A DNA stretch of 64,000 bases from Candidatus Saccharimonadota bacterium (GCA_003164595.1 PLTT01000007.1:124001-188000), one strand, 5' to 3'. Positions 17,213-24,506 are shown, counted from the first letter of the stretch. Translations and numbers: made by a program. The notes: a model not told the origin generated them from the sequence alone.

Positions 17213-17577
17213 TGAATAAAATATCTCTACCACTATTGTCGGTTATGCATAACTCTCATCTAGCTACTAGCTTCCTGGGTTTGCCGACGTGGTATGAGTT
17301 CTTGCCTACAAACGGCGATGGTACGCCGGAGTTTCAACATTTAACCGACATTTATCTGGTAATAGCCGCGATTATCGACATTCTGCTAAGGATAGGGGCT
17401 ATAGTTGCAATAATTATGGTAATTTATGGCGGAATTGAGTTTATTACCAGCCAAGGAAATCCAGACAAAGCTGCCTCCGCCAGGACTATAATTCTCAACG
17501 CCATAATCGGACTAGTAATAGCCGTAACGGCAGCCACAATAATTACCTTTATAGCCGGGAGATTCACGTCACAATGA
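17212..17577 (+). CDS. T4SS pilin-like protein 2
   Basis: 121 residues. Two C-terminal hydrophobic helices (IGAIVAIIMVIYGGIEFI and IILNAIIGLVIAVTAATIITFI) flank the loop TSQGNPDKAASART, the pilin hallmark repeated through this array. The N-terminus (residues 1-40) lacks a convincing cleavable signal peptide, unlike its neighbours, so it may enter the membrane by its helices alone. Start and stop overlap both neighbours (1 nt and 4 nt), so it belongs to one translationally coupled unit. Confidence 0.8.
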   Translation: MNKISLPLLSVMHNSHLATSFLGLPTWYEFLPTNGDGTPEFQHLTDIYLVIAAIIDILLRIGAIVAIIMVIYGGIEFITSQGNPDKAASARTIILNAIIGLVIAVTAATIITFIAGRFTSQ

Positions 17578-17897
17578 GCCCATTTTTCCACTCGCTGGTA
17601 ATTTTCGCAACTGGAGCACAAGTGCAGTGTAGTCCTGGAAATATTTGTGGATCTACTGACTTGCCTATCGTCCAAGCTTCAGGGTCTAATATAACAACTA
17701 TTTTTCAACTACTATTTGGATTCATCGGAGCTTTAGCGGTTCTAATAATTGTAATTGCTGGTTTAAGATTCATTCTTGCAAACGGTGACCCCCAAACTAT
17801 ATCTCAAGCCAGAAATACCATTATTTACGCAGCAGTAGGTCTGATTATAGCAGTTAGCGCTGAAGCAATAATAACGTTTGTTCTGGGCCATGTTTAG
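17574..17897 (+). CDS. T4SS pilin-like protein 3
   Basis: 107 residues, the shortest of the array. A weak N-terminal hydrophobic stretch with two cysteines is followed by helix 1 (LFGFIGALAVLIIVIAGLRFI), the loop LANGDPQTISQARN, and helix 2 (IIYAAVGLIIAVSAEAIITFVL). Its start overlaps pilin 2 by 4 nt (ATGA) and its end overlaps pilin 4 by 8 nt. By family knowledge these subunits are extracted from the membrane into a pilus or channel; whether this copy is structural or a minor subunit is unknown. Confidence 0.8.
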   Translation: MSPFFHSLVIFATGAQVQCSPGNICGSTDLPIVQASGSNITTIFQLLFGFIGALAVLIIVIAGLRFILANGDPQTISQARNTIIYAAVGLIIAVSAEAIITFVLGHV

Positions 17898-18297
17898 TAT
17901 TAACAAACATTTTAAATTATTAATTATGATAGTTAGTTTCTTGCTTGCGTCTTCAATATATTTGCCGAGCGTTCACGCAGTTAGCATTTTAACCAAAAGC
18001 TGCACTAGTCAGGATACTAATTCGTCTGTTTGCCAGGACGGCAATGGCGCACCAAGCGCCACCAACCCAATATTCGGGCCAAGCGGCATCCTAACAGAAG
18101 TTATCCAGATAATTGCCTATATCGTCGGGATAGCCTCAATTATTATTATAATAATAAGCGGTCTCAGAATGGTATTGTCCGGGGGTGATCCTAATAATGT
18201 TAGCTCAGCAAGAAACTCTATACTATATGCTTTAATTGGTGTCGCAATAGCACTGTCCGCTCAAGGAATAGTTGTTTTTGTATTACAAAAGGTATAA
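17890..18297 (+). CDS. T4SS pilin-like protein 4
   Basis: 135 residues from ATG 17890, preferred over a TTG at 17878 because the ATG gives a clean signal peptide (about 1-28, ending PSVHAVS). Two cysteines in the short extracellular part are followed by helix 1 (IAYIVGIASIIIIIISGLRMV), the loop LSGGDPNNVSSARN, and helix 2 (ILYALIGVAIALSAQGIVVFVL). The alternation of helix, GD(P)-x-N loop and helix is nearly the same as in pilins 3, 5 and 6, showing recent common ancestry. Confidence 0.82.
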   Translation: MFSINKHFKLLIMIVSFLLASSIYLPSVHAVSILTKSCTSQDTNSSVCQDGNGAPSATNPIFGPSGILTEVIQIIAYIVGIASIIIIIISGLRMVLSGGDPNNVSSARNSILYALIGVAIALSAQGIVVFVLQKV

Positions 18298-18306
18298 AAA
18301 GTATAT

Positions 18307-18705
18307 ATGAAATTACCACGAACCATAACTACAATCATGATAATACTGGTTTTAGCTATTTCCGTATTTAACATTGCGGGACAACAACATGCTGAAGCGT
18401 TATTTAGCGGCGCAACAGATCAAGCATGCAGTGGCGTTAACTTATCTGATGGCAATACTACATGCGCAGACTCAACAAGCTCAGTCACGTCAATAGTACA
18501 GACAGTAGTAACTATCATTAGTTGGATAGTTGGCATAGCCTCAATAATAATGATAATTTTTGGTGGTTTTCGTTTTGTTACGTCAGGTGGCGACGCAAAT
18601 GCTACGGCGAGTGCCCGAAATACAATCATTTATGCCGTGATTGGGTTGGCGGTAGCGGCTATAGCCGAAGTGCTGGTACGCTTTGTGATATTTAATGTAG
18701 GTTAG
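18307..18705 (+). CDS. T4SS pilin-like protein 5
   Basis: 132 residues. Signal peptide (about 1-33, ending HAEALFS), a cysteine pair in the linker, helix 1 (ISWIVGIASIIMIIFGGFRFV), loop TSGGDANATASARN, and helix 2 (IIYAVIGLAVAAIAEVLVRFVI). It starts 9 bases after pilin 4 and is probably on the same transcript. Closest in sequence to pilin 6 (shared GGFR(F/Y)VTSGG). Confidence 0.82.
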   Translation: MKLPRTITTIMIILVLAISVFNIAGQQHAEALFSGATDQACSGVNLSDGNTTCADSTSSVTSIVQTVVTIISWIVGIASIIMIIFGGFRFVTSGGDANATASARNTIIYAVIGLAVAAIAEVLVRFVIFNVG

Positions 18706-18763
18706 GTGTCGCTTGGCTGAGACTAGCAGCGTTACCATTGAGCAGATTTGGAGGTGATTAATA

Positions 18764-18805
18764 TTGACTAAAATAAAACACCTACCCTTTATTATGCTAT
18801 TGTAA
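18764..18805 (+). other. 13-codon open frame resembling a truncated pilin signal peptide
   Basis: After a good GGAGG at about 18750-18754, a TTG at 18764 opens the short peptide MTKIKHLPFIMLL and stops at 18803. The peptide looks like the first third of the signal peptides of pilins 5 and 6 (basic start, then hydrophobic). It may be the stub of a seventh pilin lost by deletion, a leader peptide, or chance. Confidence 0.3.
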
Positions 18806-18859
18806 TATGAGTAATTGTTATGCTATAAATACAAAAGAATATAATGAAAGGTGATATAA

Positions 18860-19309
18860 ATGATTAGTAAAATAAAAATGTTTATAGTGGTTCTCTCGGC
18901 TTTTAGTTTAATTGCGATACCAGCAGCCGCGTCGGCGTCGAATATTATAGGCAGCGCTCTGAATTGTGGCACAGACCTTCAGGCCACGGGCACTGTGTGT
19001 GCCTCGGCTACTTCTAGCAATAGTACTAGTGCTGTATCCACCTTGATCAACGAGGTAATAACCATATTTTCATGGGTCGTGGGTAGCATATCTATCATCA
19101 TGATAATCTACGGCGGTTTCCGCTATGTTACCAGTGGCGGTAATGATCAAAGCGTATCTGGAGCTAAAAACACAATTGTATATGCCTTGATTGGGCTTGT
19201 AATTGTGGCTCTAGCGCAAGTGATAGTACATTATGTTCTAGCCAAAGCAACAACCGTAGTTACTAATCCCGCGGGTGGCACTATCTACGTGTCACATCTT
19301 TTTAGATAG
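18860..19309 (+). CDS. T4SS pilin-like protein 6
   Basis: 149 residues, last of the array and separated from it by 154 bases with its own promoter-like TATAAT just upstream and AAAGGTG before ATG 18860. Signal peptide (about 1-27, ending AAASASN), two cysteines, helix 1 (IFSWVVGSISIIMIIYGGFRYV), loop TSGGNDQSVSGAKN, and helix 2 (IVYALIGLVIVALAQVIVHYVL), plus a 20-residue tail after helix 2 that the others lack. Separate transcription and the tail suggest a distinct role, for example a major or tip pilin. It is followed by a terminator. Confidence 0.82.
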   Translation: MISKIKMFIVVLSAFSLIAIPAAASASNIIGSALNCGTDLQATGTVCASATSSNSTSAVSTLINEVITIFSWVVGSISIIMIIYGGFRYVTSGGNDQSVSGAKNTIVYALIGLVIVALAQVIVHYVLAKATTVVTNPAGGTIYVSHLFR

Positions 19310-19327
19310 TATAAGTTTCGTAATCAC

Positions 19328-19361
19328 AAAAAAGCCCGCTCGTTTGAGCAGGCTTTTTTTG
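19328..19361. terminator. Bidirectional rho-independent terminator
   Basis: A GC-rich stem (GCCCGCTC paired with GAGCAGGC, one mismatch) with loop GTTT is flanked by A-run and T-run, so it can end both the pilin transcript (+) and the hsp20 transcript (-). It lies between the two convergent genes. Confidence 0.85.
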
Positions 19362-19386
19362 TATGTGTCCGTTAGAAGAATATAAT

Positions 19387-19854
19387 CTATTGAATCTGTA
19401 TTTTCTTAACAGTGTCTTGCTTAAGCTTAGTAAAGCTAATTGTAAGTACGCCATCTTTCAAAACAGCTTCAATATCCTCTTCCTTTACGGGAATTGGTAG
19501 GGCTATGCTACGAGAGAACTCACCCCAATAACATTCTTGTACAAAGTAGTTCTCTACGTCATCCTCGTTGGCTAATAGAGTACCTTTAATACTTAAAGTA
19601 TTATCAGAGATACTAACATCGAGTTCGCTTCGATTAACGCCAGCGGTTCGAGCCTTAACTACTAGTCGTTCCTTAGTTTCATAGACGTCTACTGCTAGCT
19701 GTCCAGGAACAGCCTCGTCTTCATCCCACTCGTCTTGTGCGGCGGCCGGTTGTGTTGGATCATCGGACACAGTCATATCATCATCACCTAAGAAGGCTGC
19801 TGTTAACTCGTCCTCTTCCATCAACAGGTCGTCATTGCGATTACGTCGCGCCAT
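19387..19854 (-). CDS. Small heat-shock protein Hsp20 (alpha-crystallin family)
   Basis: Hsp20 proteins hold unfolding proteins in an ATP-independent manner for later refolding by DnaK or GroEL. 155 residues: a very acidic N-terminal arm (1-50), then the alpha-crystallin domain (about 52-140) with ELDVSISDNTLSIKG, and the conserved closing GVLTISF preceding the final IQIQ (the I-x-I anchor). GGAGG lies before ATG 19854. The promoter 19912-19940 drives it; no CIRCE is visible here, unlike at groES. Confidence 0.93.
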   Translation of the reverse strand: MARRNRNDDLLMEEDELTAAFLGDDDMTVSDDPTQPAAAQDEWDEDEAVPGQLAVDVYETKERLVVKARTAGVNRSELDVSISDNTLSIKGTLLANEDDVENYFVQECYWGEFSRSIALPIPVKEEDIEAVLKDGVLTISFTKLKQDTVKKIQIQ

Positions 19855-19911
19855 TGTTACCCTCCACGTTGAATTAATAGTTATAAAACTTGCGTTTTTG
19901 TCTTGCTAGAA

Positions 19912-19940
19912 GTATAACTTAGCCCTTTAAGGATATGCAA
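19912..19940 (-). promoter_or_regulatory. Sigma-70 promoter of hsp20
   Basis: On the minus strand TTGCAT (19935-19940), a 17-base spacer, then TTATAC (19912-19917). The mRNA would have a leader of about 50 nt, in contrast to the many leaderless genes in this window, and the gene has a proper ribosome-binding site. Confidence 0.65.
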
Positions 19941-20070
19941 CTCTAATCTGGATTATTTACAACACAATAAACACAACAGTTTACATTAATTCATAATTTA
20001 GTTAGGTATATACGGGGTCGGGGGCAATTTTTCTATCAGAAGAGTTTATGGGTTATAATCAAGTCAACGC

Positions 20071-20160
20071 GGAGAGGTGACCGAGTGGTTGAAGGTAACG
20101 GTCTTGAAAACCGTCGTACCGGAAACGGTACCGTGGGTTCGAATCCCTCCCTCTCCGCCA
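20071..20160 (+). tRNA. tRNA-Ser(UGA)
   Basis: Class II tRNA of 90 nt including encoded CCA. Acceptor GGAGAGG pairs with CCTCTCC (20150-20156), discriminator G, anticodon loop CTTGAAA with anticodon TGA, a long variable arm (TACCGGAAACGGTA), and T-loop TTCGAAT. TATAAT at 20054-20059 is a likely -10 box. Confidence 0.96.
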
Positions 20161-20165
20161 GATAG

Positions 20166-20180
20166 ATTGTGGAACTTTTT
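20166..20180 (+). repeat. Short direct repeat, copy 1
   Basis: ATTGTGGAACTTTT follows tRNA-Ser(UGA) and recurs at 20308-20321, 142 bases on. A near copy (ATTATGGAACTTTT) follows tRNA-Ser(CGA) on the minus strand at about 34875-34888. The repeat may mark an integration or recombination junction. Confidence 0.6.
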
Positions 20181-20307
20181 TATAAGGTCAAAGAACATAA
20201 CAGAGGTAGCCAGCACTTGATATGTGCTCCAATTTTGCCTCAAAAGCCAGTTTTTAGTTGATACCACCTAGGTATGGAACTGCGTGAATACACCTTAAAT
20301 CTCCAAA

Positions 20308-20321
20308 ATTGTGGAACTTTT
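20308..20321 (+). repeat. Short direct repeat, copy 2
   Basis: Exact 14-base match to the copy after tRNA-Ser(UGA). It lies 10 bases before the tRNA 3'-end remnant, so the repeat and remnant together look like the scar of an integrated element. The 120 bases between the copies hold no recognisable gene. Confidence 0.6.
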
Positions 20322-20331
20322 ATGTATTTTT

Positions 20332-20356
20332 GGTTCGAATCCCACATGGCGAGCCA
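20332..20356 (+). pseudogene. tRNA 3'-end remnant (possible attachment site)
   Basis: The sequence GGTTCGAATCCCAC followed by ATGGCGA, G and CCA has the form of a T-loop, 3' T-stem, 3' acceptor strand, discriminator and CCA. The 5' part needed to complete a tRNA is absent; upstream is AT-rich sequence. A hairpin with T-run follows, as after a real tRNA gene. Tyrosine recombinases commonly target tRNA 3' ends and leave such fragments, but no integrase gene is present. Confidence 0.6.
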
Positions 20357-20374
20357 ATATGCTTATGTTTAAAT

Positions 20375-20396
20375 GACTTCTTCGAAAGTCTTTTTT
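20375..20396 (+). terminator. Rho-independent terminator after the tRNA remnant
   Basis: GACTT and AAGTC form a short stem (20375-20390) followed directly by TTTTTT. It probably served the original tRNA gene whose 3' end remains just upstream. Confidence 0.6.
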
Positions 20397-20403
20397 GTTT
20401 GAT

Positions 20404-21042
20404 ATGCTACATACTATGAAAAATGATCAGCCAAAAGACTTAACTAGCTACATAGAGAGCATACGCGATTGGTACCATACCGCACTTACTAGTTTTACTT
20501 TGTATCAGCAGCTCAGGATCAAAATGTCTCCAAGGCACGTAGGTCAAGAAAGCGCACGACACAATGTGCATACTTGGAATGCTTACAAAGGAGTCTTCAC
20601 GGTGGCTCTCAATAACGCAAGGTATACGTCGATAATGAGCCTTGCAGTTTTGTTTATAGAAGGTAAAGACAAGAAGGGTCGTCCGTCTATGTCGTTGAGC
20701 AACCTGCTCAAGGAGGTAAGTGAAAACTACAATATAGATCAGGCTGAGCTTGAGTTAATAAAGAATAAGTTGAGTAGTAATAAAACAATTGAAACACTTA
20801 AGGTTCTTCGTAATCAATATCTAGCTCACGCAGACAAAAATCCTGATGTAATCGAGATCAGTGACTCTATGCTAGAAGATCTCATTGCTTTGACGAAGCA
20901 TATCGTGGCATTTGCAGAAAGATACATACTTCACTACGACATTGACGACGATCAATATAGACACAACACGACGTCCAGCAGTAATCTTGAAAATGATGTC
21001 TCAATGGACCTTGATAAATTATTTGCAAAGCTACAGTCATAA
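20404..21042 (+). CDS. HEPN-domain protein, AbiU2-like
   Basis: 212 residues from ATG 20404 (an ATG at 20416 is also possible; no ribosome-binding site precedes either). It is all-helical, with the motif LRNQYLAHAD at about residue 135, matching the R-x4-6-H motif of HEPN nucleases and closely the form seen in AbiU2-type HEPN proteins. HEPN domains are often RNases in abortive infection and toxin-antitoxin systems. The family call rests on the motif and the helical pattern. It sits directly downstream of the tRNA remnant at the left edge of the island. A non-catalytic HEPN role cannot be excluded. Confidence 0.65.
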   Translation: MLHTMKNDQPKDLTSYIESIRDWYHTALTSFTLYQQLRIKMSPRHVGQESARHNVHTWNAYKGVFTVALNNARYTSIMSLAVLFIEGKDKKGRPSMSLSNLLKEVSENYNIDQAELELIKNKLSSNKTIETLKVLRNQYLAHADKNPDVIEISDSMLEDLIALTKHIVAFAERYILHYDIDDDQYRHNTTSSSNLENDVSMDLDKLFAKLQS

Positions 21043-21121
21043 CTGAATCTTGCTTTATTACGCTTATAACTCCTTTATCGTAAGGAGCCAAACTTACTCA
21101 GAACCTTCCAAATTAGCGAAC

Positions 21122-22003
21122 CTACGCCATATTACTACAATCTGGACAATCATCCACGACCTCCTGCCAGTAATCACCATCTTCACCATGTTTAATATGA
21201 TTACGACCAATAACAGTCAAAAAGCCCATATTAGCAAGTTCAAGAAGGCTTACATTTTCATGACCAGTAAGGTTTGGCGGAAGTTTTGCAGTGAAAATAG
21301 ACCATAATGACGAGACAAACGTCGTGTATTTTGGCACGTCTTTAGTAGGCGCATAACCTGAGGATACGATCCCACAGATTAGGCTATCCTTTAGGACGGG
21401 GCATCCACTCATGCCGCCGTCTGCTTCTATGTCCGTCTGAAAGCACGGATACTTTAATAAACCCGCGCCCTCGTACTTTATATCCTCTACTACCCCCTCA
21501 TGACTAAAATAATTAACGAGGTGTTGATGTCCGTTCTCTGTTTTTTTAGTTTGGGTTTTAGGGTATCCAATCGCTAACAGCTTACCACCAACCTTTGGTG
21601 GATGAAGGTCGAACCGAATTAGTGGTAATACATCCTTGTCTATCAGTTCTTTAGCTACATCGTTAAAGGTACCATGATCAATAAGGATAGCAACGTCGTA
21701 ACCGACCATCGACACGATCTCATCTGCATGCCATTCCGCAAGTCGGCCATCCTTCAGGGTCTGCCATATCTTAACCTTAAAATCTCCAGCATCTTCAGGC
21801 TCCGTAGTACTGACATCAACTCCTTTATTACCCGTACTACGATCATGCCAATCTTGAACCACGTGTGTTGCTGTCAGAAACATTCCTGGCATTATCATTG
21901 TTGCGCTACCAATTACACGTTCATCGCCGTCAAATATATCAGCTACAGGGCAACTAATGACGGGGTTCATGCTCTGAAAATACTCATATACGACGTGCTC
22001 CAT
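21122..22003 (-). CDS. Trypsin-like serine protease, probably cytoplasmic
   Basis: 293 residues. The chymotrypsin-fold triad is visible: His in FLTATHVVQ (about 46), Asp in GYDVAIL (about 105), and Ser in DGGMSGCPV (about 198). There is no signal peptide or membrane span, so it is likely to act inside the cell, unlike most DegP-type relatives, and no PDZ domain is present. The C-terminal 70 residues contain a CPDC pair at the very end. TATAAT lies 6 nt before the ATG (leaderless). In an island with HEPN and KAP proteins an intracellular protease could be a signal-activated effector; this is inference. Confidence 0.75.
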   Translation of the reverse strand: MEHVVYEYFQSMNPVISCPVADIFDGDERVIGSATMIMPGMFLTATHVVQDWHDRSTGNKGVDVSTTEPEDAGDFKVKIWQTLKDGRLAEWHADEIVSMVGYDVAILIDHGTFNDVAKELIDKDVLPLIRFDLHPPKVGGKLLAIGYPKTQTKKTENGHQHLVNYFSHEGVVEDIKYEGAGLLKYPCFQTDIEADGGMSGCPVLKDSLICGIVSSGYAPTKDVPKYTTFVSSLWSIFTAKLPPNLTGHENVSLLELANMGFLTVIGRNHIKHGEDGDYWQEVVDDCPDCSNMA

Positions 22004-22123
22004 ATTAGAATTATAGAACTATTTATAACGTTATCTATCGTGGGGAACCAATCAATACTAAAGCTGTTCCTTTAATACAGTACCCTCGTAAATAATATTT
22101 CAAATATGTGGTAAGATTTTTTT

Positions 22124-22372
22124 ATGGGGGTTAGCTATTCATACGATGATTTCACCACCAAAGGACACGGTGTTATTGAGGGTATAATGGGCAATAATCA
22201 CACTAAATATACTGGTAAGAAAAAGAGTACAAAGCAAAAATCAAAAAAGTCTTCCAAGTCTAAACACACAGCAGCGAATCACAAAGAAAAAGTCAACGAA
22301 GCATATAAAAATTTGATGCAAATTAACCGTAATGCTGTGCATTCTCACAATAAGGACTATAAGGATAGCTAG
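22124..22372 (+). CDS. Small lysine-rich protein, unknown
   Basis: 82 residues, no family recognised. The middle (about 30-55) is very basic (KKKSTKQKSKKSSKSK), suggesting nucleic-acid binding, and the rest is polar. TAAGAT stands exactly 6 nt before ATG 22124, the spacing seen at other leaderless genes here, which is the main support for it being real. Confidence 0.5.
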   Translation: MGVSYSYDDFTTKGHGVIEGIMGNNHTKYTGKKKSTKQKSKKSSKSKHTAANHKEKVNEAYKNLMQINRNAVHSHNKDYKDS

Positions 22373-22415
22373 GCCGTCCTTTTCGTACTATTCGGGTGTT
22401 TGATACACTACTCGT

Positions 22416-22631
22416 ATGGCGATAAAGAATTATACGATCTATCAACCCGCCGATGCTTCCGTGCACAACATTGAGGAGCTTATTAAACATGCCCTTAAAG
22501 CAATTGTTAATAAAGCTGGAGATAACCCAATAGAGCTCAATAGGTTTGATTTGGAGCACCCTTCTGGCGATAAAGGTCTATACGGTATTGCCTATGGCTT
22601 AGTATCTCCAGAATTGCTCGCTCTTCGCTAA
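22416..22631 (+). CDS. Small hypothetical protein (71 residues)
   Basis: No family recognised. One amphipathic helix (about 17-34) precedes a short Gly-rich C-terminal part. An extended -10 box TGATACACT ends 6 nt before ATG 22416, fitting a leaderless start. Its last 95 bases overlap, tail to tail, the membrane-protein gene on the minus strand, so one of the two frames could be false; both have separate support. Confidence 0.4.
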   Translation: MAIKNYTIYQPADASVHNIEELIKHALKAIVNKAGDNPIELNRFDLEHPSGDKGLYGIAYGLVSPELLALR

Positions 22632-22818
22632 TTCCTGAATTTTTAATAAAAGCCTCAGAAATACTTGAGCTGTTCTCAAGAGCTGCTGCCTCATTTTTGT
22701 ATTTTCCATAGAGCATCGTGAGCAATGGTTTTACGAGTACATAGTTAATTAAGTTGTAAATAACAAATACAACTAGTAATACTAGCACCGTGATCTCAGC
22801 GTTTGGATGGTGATTCAT
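22537..22818 (-). CDS. Small membrane protein coupled to the KAP NTPase
   Basis: 93 residues. One hydrophobic segment at about 9-35 (ITVLVLLVVFVIYNLINYVLV) is followed by a charged, helical cytoplasmic tail. ATG overlaps the stop of the KAP gene by 4 nt, a strong sign of co-translation. Many KAP NTPases have membrane spans inserted in their P-loop domain; the neighbour has none obvious, so this separate protein may supply its membrane anchor (inference). Confidence 0.6.
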   Translation of the reverse strand: MNHHPNAEITVLVLLVVFVIYNLINYVLVKPLLTMLYGKYKNEAAALENSSSISEAFIKNSGISEERAILEILSHRQYRIDLYRQKGAPNQTY

Positions 22819-24413
22819 AAATCCCCTTTCTCAATCCTTATTAATGCTTCAAAGGTGTCTGCGCATTCCACGAATAGTTCGAGTCGTTTGTGCTCATTCG
22901 AGGGGTTATCGTTAGAAAGAATTTGTGGCAGTCGCTCTGAAATGGCAGACGCAAAACCTTTTAACAAGCGTAAGTCGTTAAGCTGAGTTAAAGAATGGTC
23001 GTTAGTCATTTCGTTGCGGTTCCTGTCCGTCATAAACTTTTTTACAATAGACCAACGGGACTCCGGCTCTTGAGTTCCAAGGATTTCTCTAGGTTGATGT
23101 TCATCTTTGTCAAGACTAGCAAATAGTTGTCGAATGTCGCTTATGTTACCTGTGAACTGATACTTTTCAACTTTTGTCGTTTCGTCAGGACTAGGTACTA
23201 TCAATGTTGACCAATAAGATGCAGGCATAATCTCTCTGAATATTGCATTTGTTTCCCATGGCCGCAGATCACCGCGGGGTCTTAAAGTTAATAAAGCCAT
23301 TCCATCTGTAGTATTATCCAGCGGAACAATTTCGTTATTTGAGACAGCCCATATTTTGTGAGTACCACTCTGATTTGGGGTACGCCAAGAAGTACTAAAG
23401 AAACCCCTAATGCCATCATAGACTGGTCCAAGCTTACTATCACCCGCAGAGTTTAATAATGTCCAAAATAATCCTGTAGTTGAACGTGTTAATTCTTCTG
23501 AACTGGAATCAATACGCTCAGTCGCGAGGTCGCGTATGTTTTGAATTATTTGCCTTAATACCAGGAAGTAATAGGCTTCAGATATAGCCAACTTCTGTGC
23601 ATCGTTTAATTTCTCTTGGATGATATTCTGAACCATGAGATGTAAAATGTTCTCAACATCACGGAGATTTCTAGTAAGGTGAATTCTGTGATCGAATACT
23701 TTTCTAGCATATGAATAGGGGTTTGGGACTTCGCCCGACTCAAGAATATCCCCCATAGTTCTGATATCCCCAACAGCTATTACGATGACATTTTTTAACT
23801 GTTTGAGAACTTCAACCAATCTTAAGAGCGTAATTAGCTCGGTTGGACTTAATCTATCAACATCATCTAGAACGACGATCACTTTACGGGGGGATAGGGC
23901 TGCAAGGTTGTTATTTAGTGCGGACTGCTCGGACAACAATTCATCACTACTGACTGATTTATCAAACTGAATTTGTCTTGAATGATTTGCGCTAAGAGAA
24001 AAGAAGCCGAAGTTAAGACCTGCTCCCAGCGAAACAGTTACATTCTTTGATAACCGCTTGAGGTCTTTAAGTTTTATCCCAAAATTCTTGTGTAGTGATT
24101 TATAAAGATGCCCAAAAAAGCTATTAATGTATTCGTCAAAGTTACCATAAAACATGCTGCGGGCGTTTATTACCAGATTTCCAGGTTTAAGCTTGTCTAC
24201 AAGAATATTTGCGTAAGATGTTTTCCCGATACCCCACGAACCCGATATGTTTAGTGTTAATCCATCACTACTTTTGTCCTTTTTTATGTCATCGTATAAG
24301 GCAACTATTACGCTATATGCAGAATCACTGGCAGGATCGATTCCAACCTCTTTGCATAGTTTAAGAAATGATTTCTCGCCCTTTAGTGGTCTTTCCCGAG
24401 TGATTGCGTACAA
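22815..24413 (-). CDS. KAP-family P-loop NTPase
   Basis: 532 residues. Walker A GSWGIGKTS (58-66) and Walker B KVIVVLDDVDRL (177-188), followed by ELITLLRLVEVLKQLKNVIVI, give the STAND-related KAP pattern. A moderately hydrophobic Gly-rich segment lies near 128-140. The C-terminal 300 residues are unlike anything I recognise and may be a sensor. The start is a TTG with GAGG upstream. KAP NTPases are membrane-associated and several are implicated in phage defence; that role here is inferred from the neighbours (HEPN, protease, nuclease-like). Confidence 0.85.
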   Translation of the reverse strand: MYAITRERPLKGEKSFLKLCKEVGIDPASDSAYSVIVALYDDIKKDKSSDGLTLNISGSWGIGKTSYANILVDKLKPGNLVINARSMFYGNFDEYINSFFGHLYKSLHKNFGIKLKDLKRLSKNVTVSLGAGLNFGFFSLSANHSRQIQFDKSVSSDELLSEQSALNNNLAALSPRKVIVVLDDVDRLSPTELITLLRLVEVLKQLKNVIVIAVGDIRTMGDILESGEVPNPYSYARKVFDHRIHLTRNLRDVENILHLMVQNIIQEKLNDAQKLAISEAYYFLVLRQIIQNIRDLATERIDSSSEELTRSTTGLFWTLLNSAGDSKLGPVYDGIRGFFSTSWRTPNQSGTHKIWAVSNNEIVPLDNTTDGMALLTLRPRGDLRPWETNAIFREIMPASYWSTLIVPSPDETTKVEKYQFTGNISDIRQLFASLDKDEHQPREILGTQEPESRWSIVKKFMTDRNRNEMTNDHSLTQLNDLRLLKGFASAISERLPQILSNDNPSNEHKRLELFVECADTFEALIRIEKGDL

Positions 24414-24506
24414 ATTTCCTCAGCATTCTCCCACCTCTCATCTAAAAATAGTATCTCATATTAGAGAGATAACTCGCAACAGATACTCCGCGAGCTATAA
24501 TAACCT

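Noticed and set aside
20064-20267. 67-residue minus-strand frame over tRNA-Ser(UGA)
   Set aside because: The segment GGEGGIRTHG is the translation of the complement of a tRNA-Ser gene, a well-known false protein.
20071-20356. tRNA remnant as a duplicate of tRNA-Ser(UGA)
   Set aside because: The acceptor strand differs (ATGGCGA versus CCTCTCC), so it comes from another tRNA.
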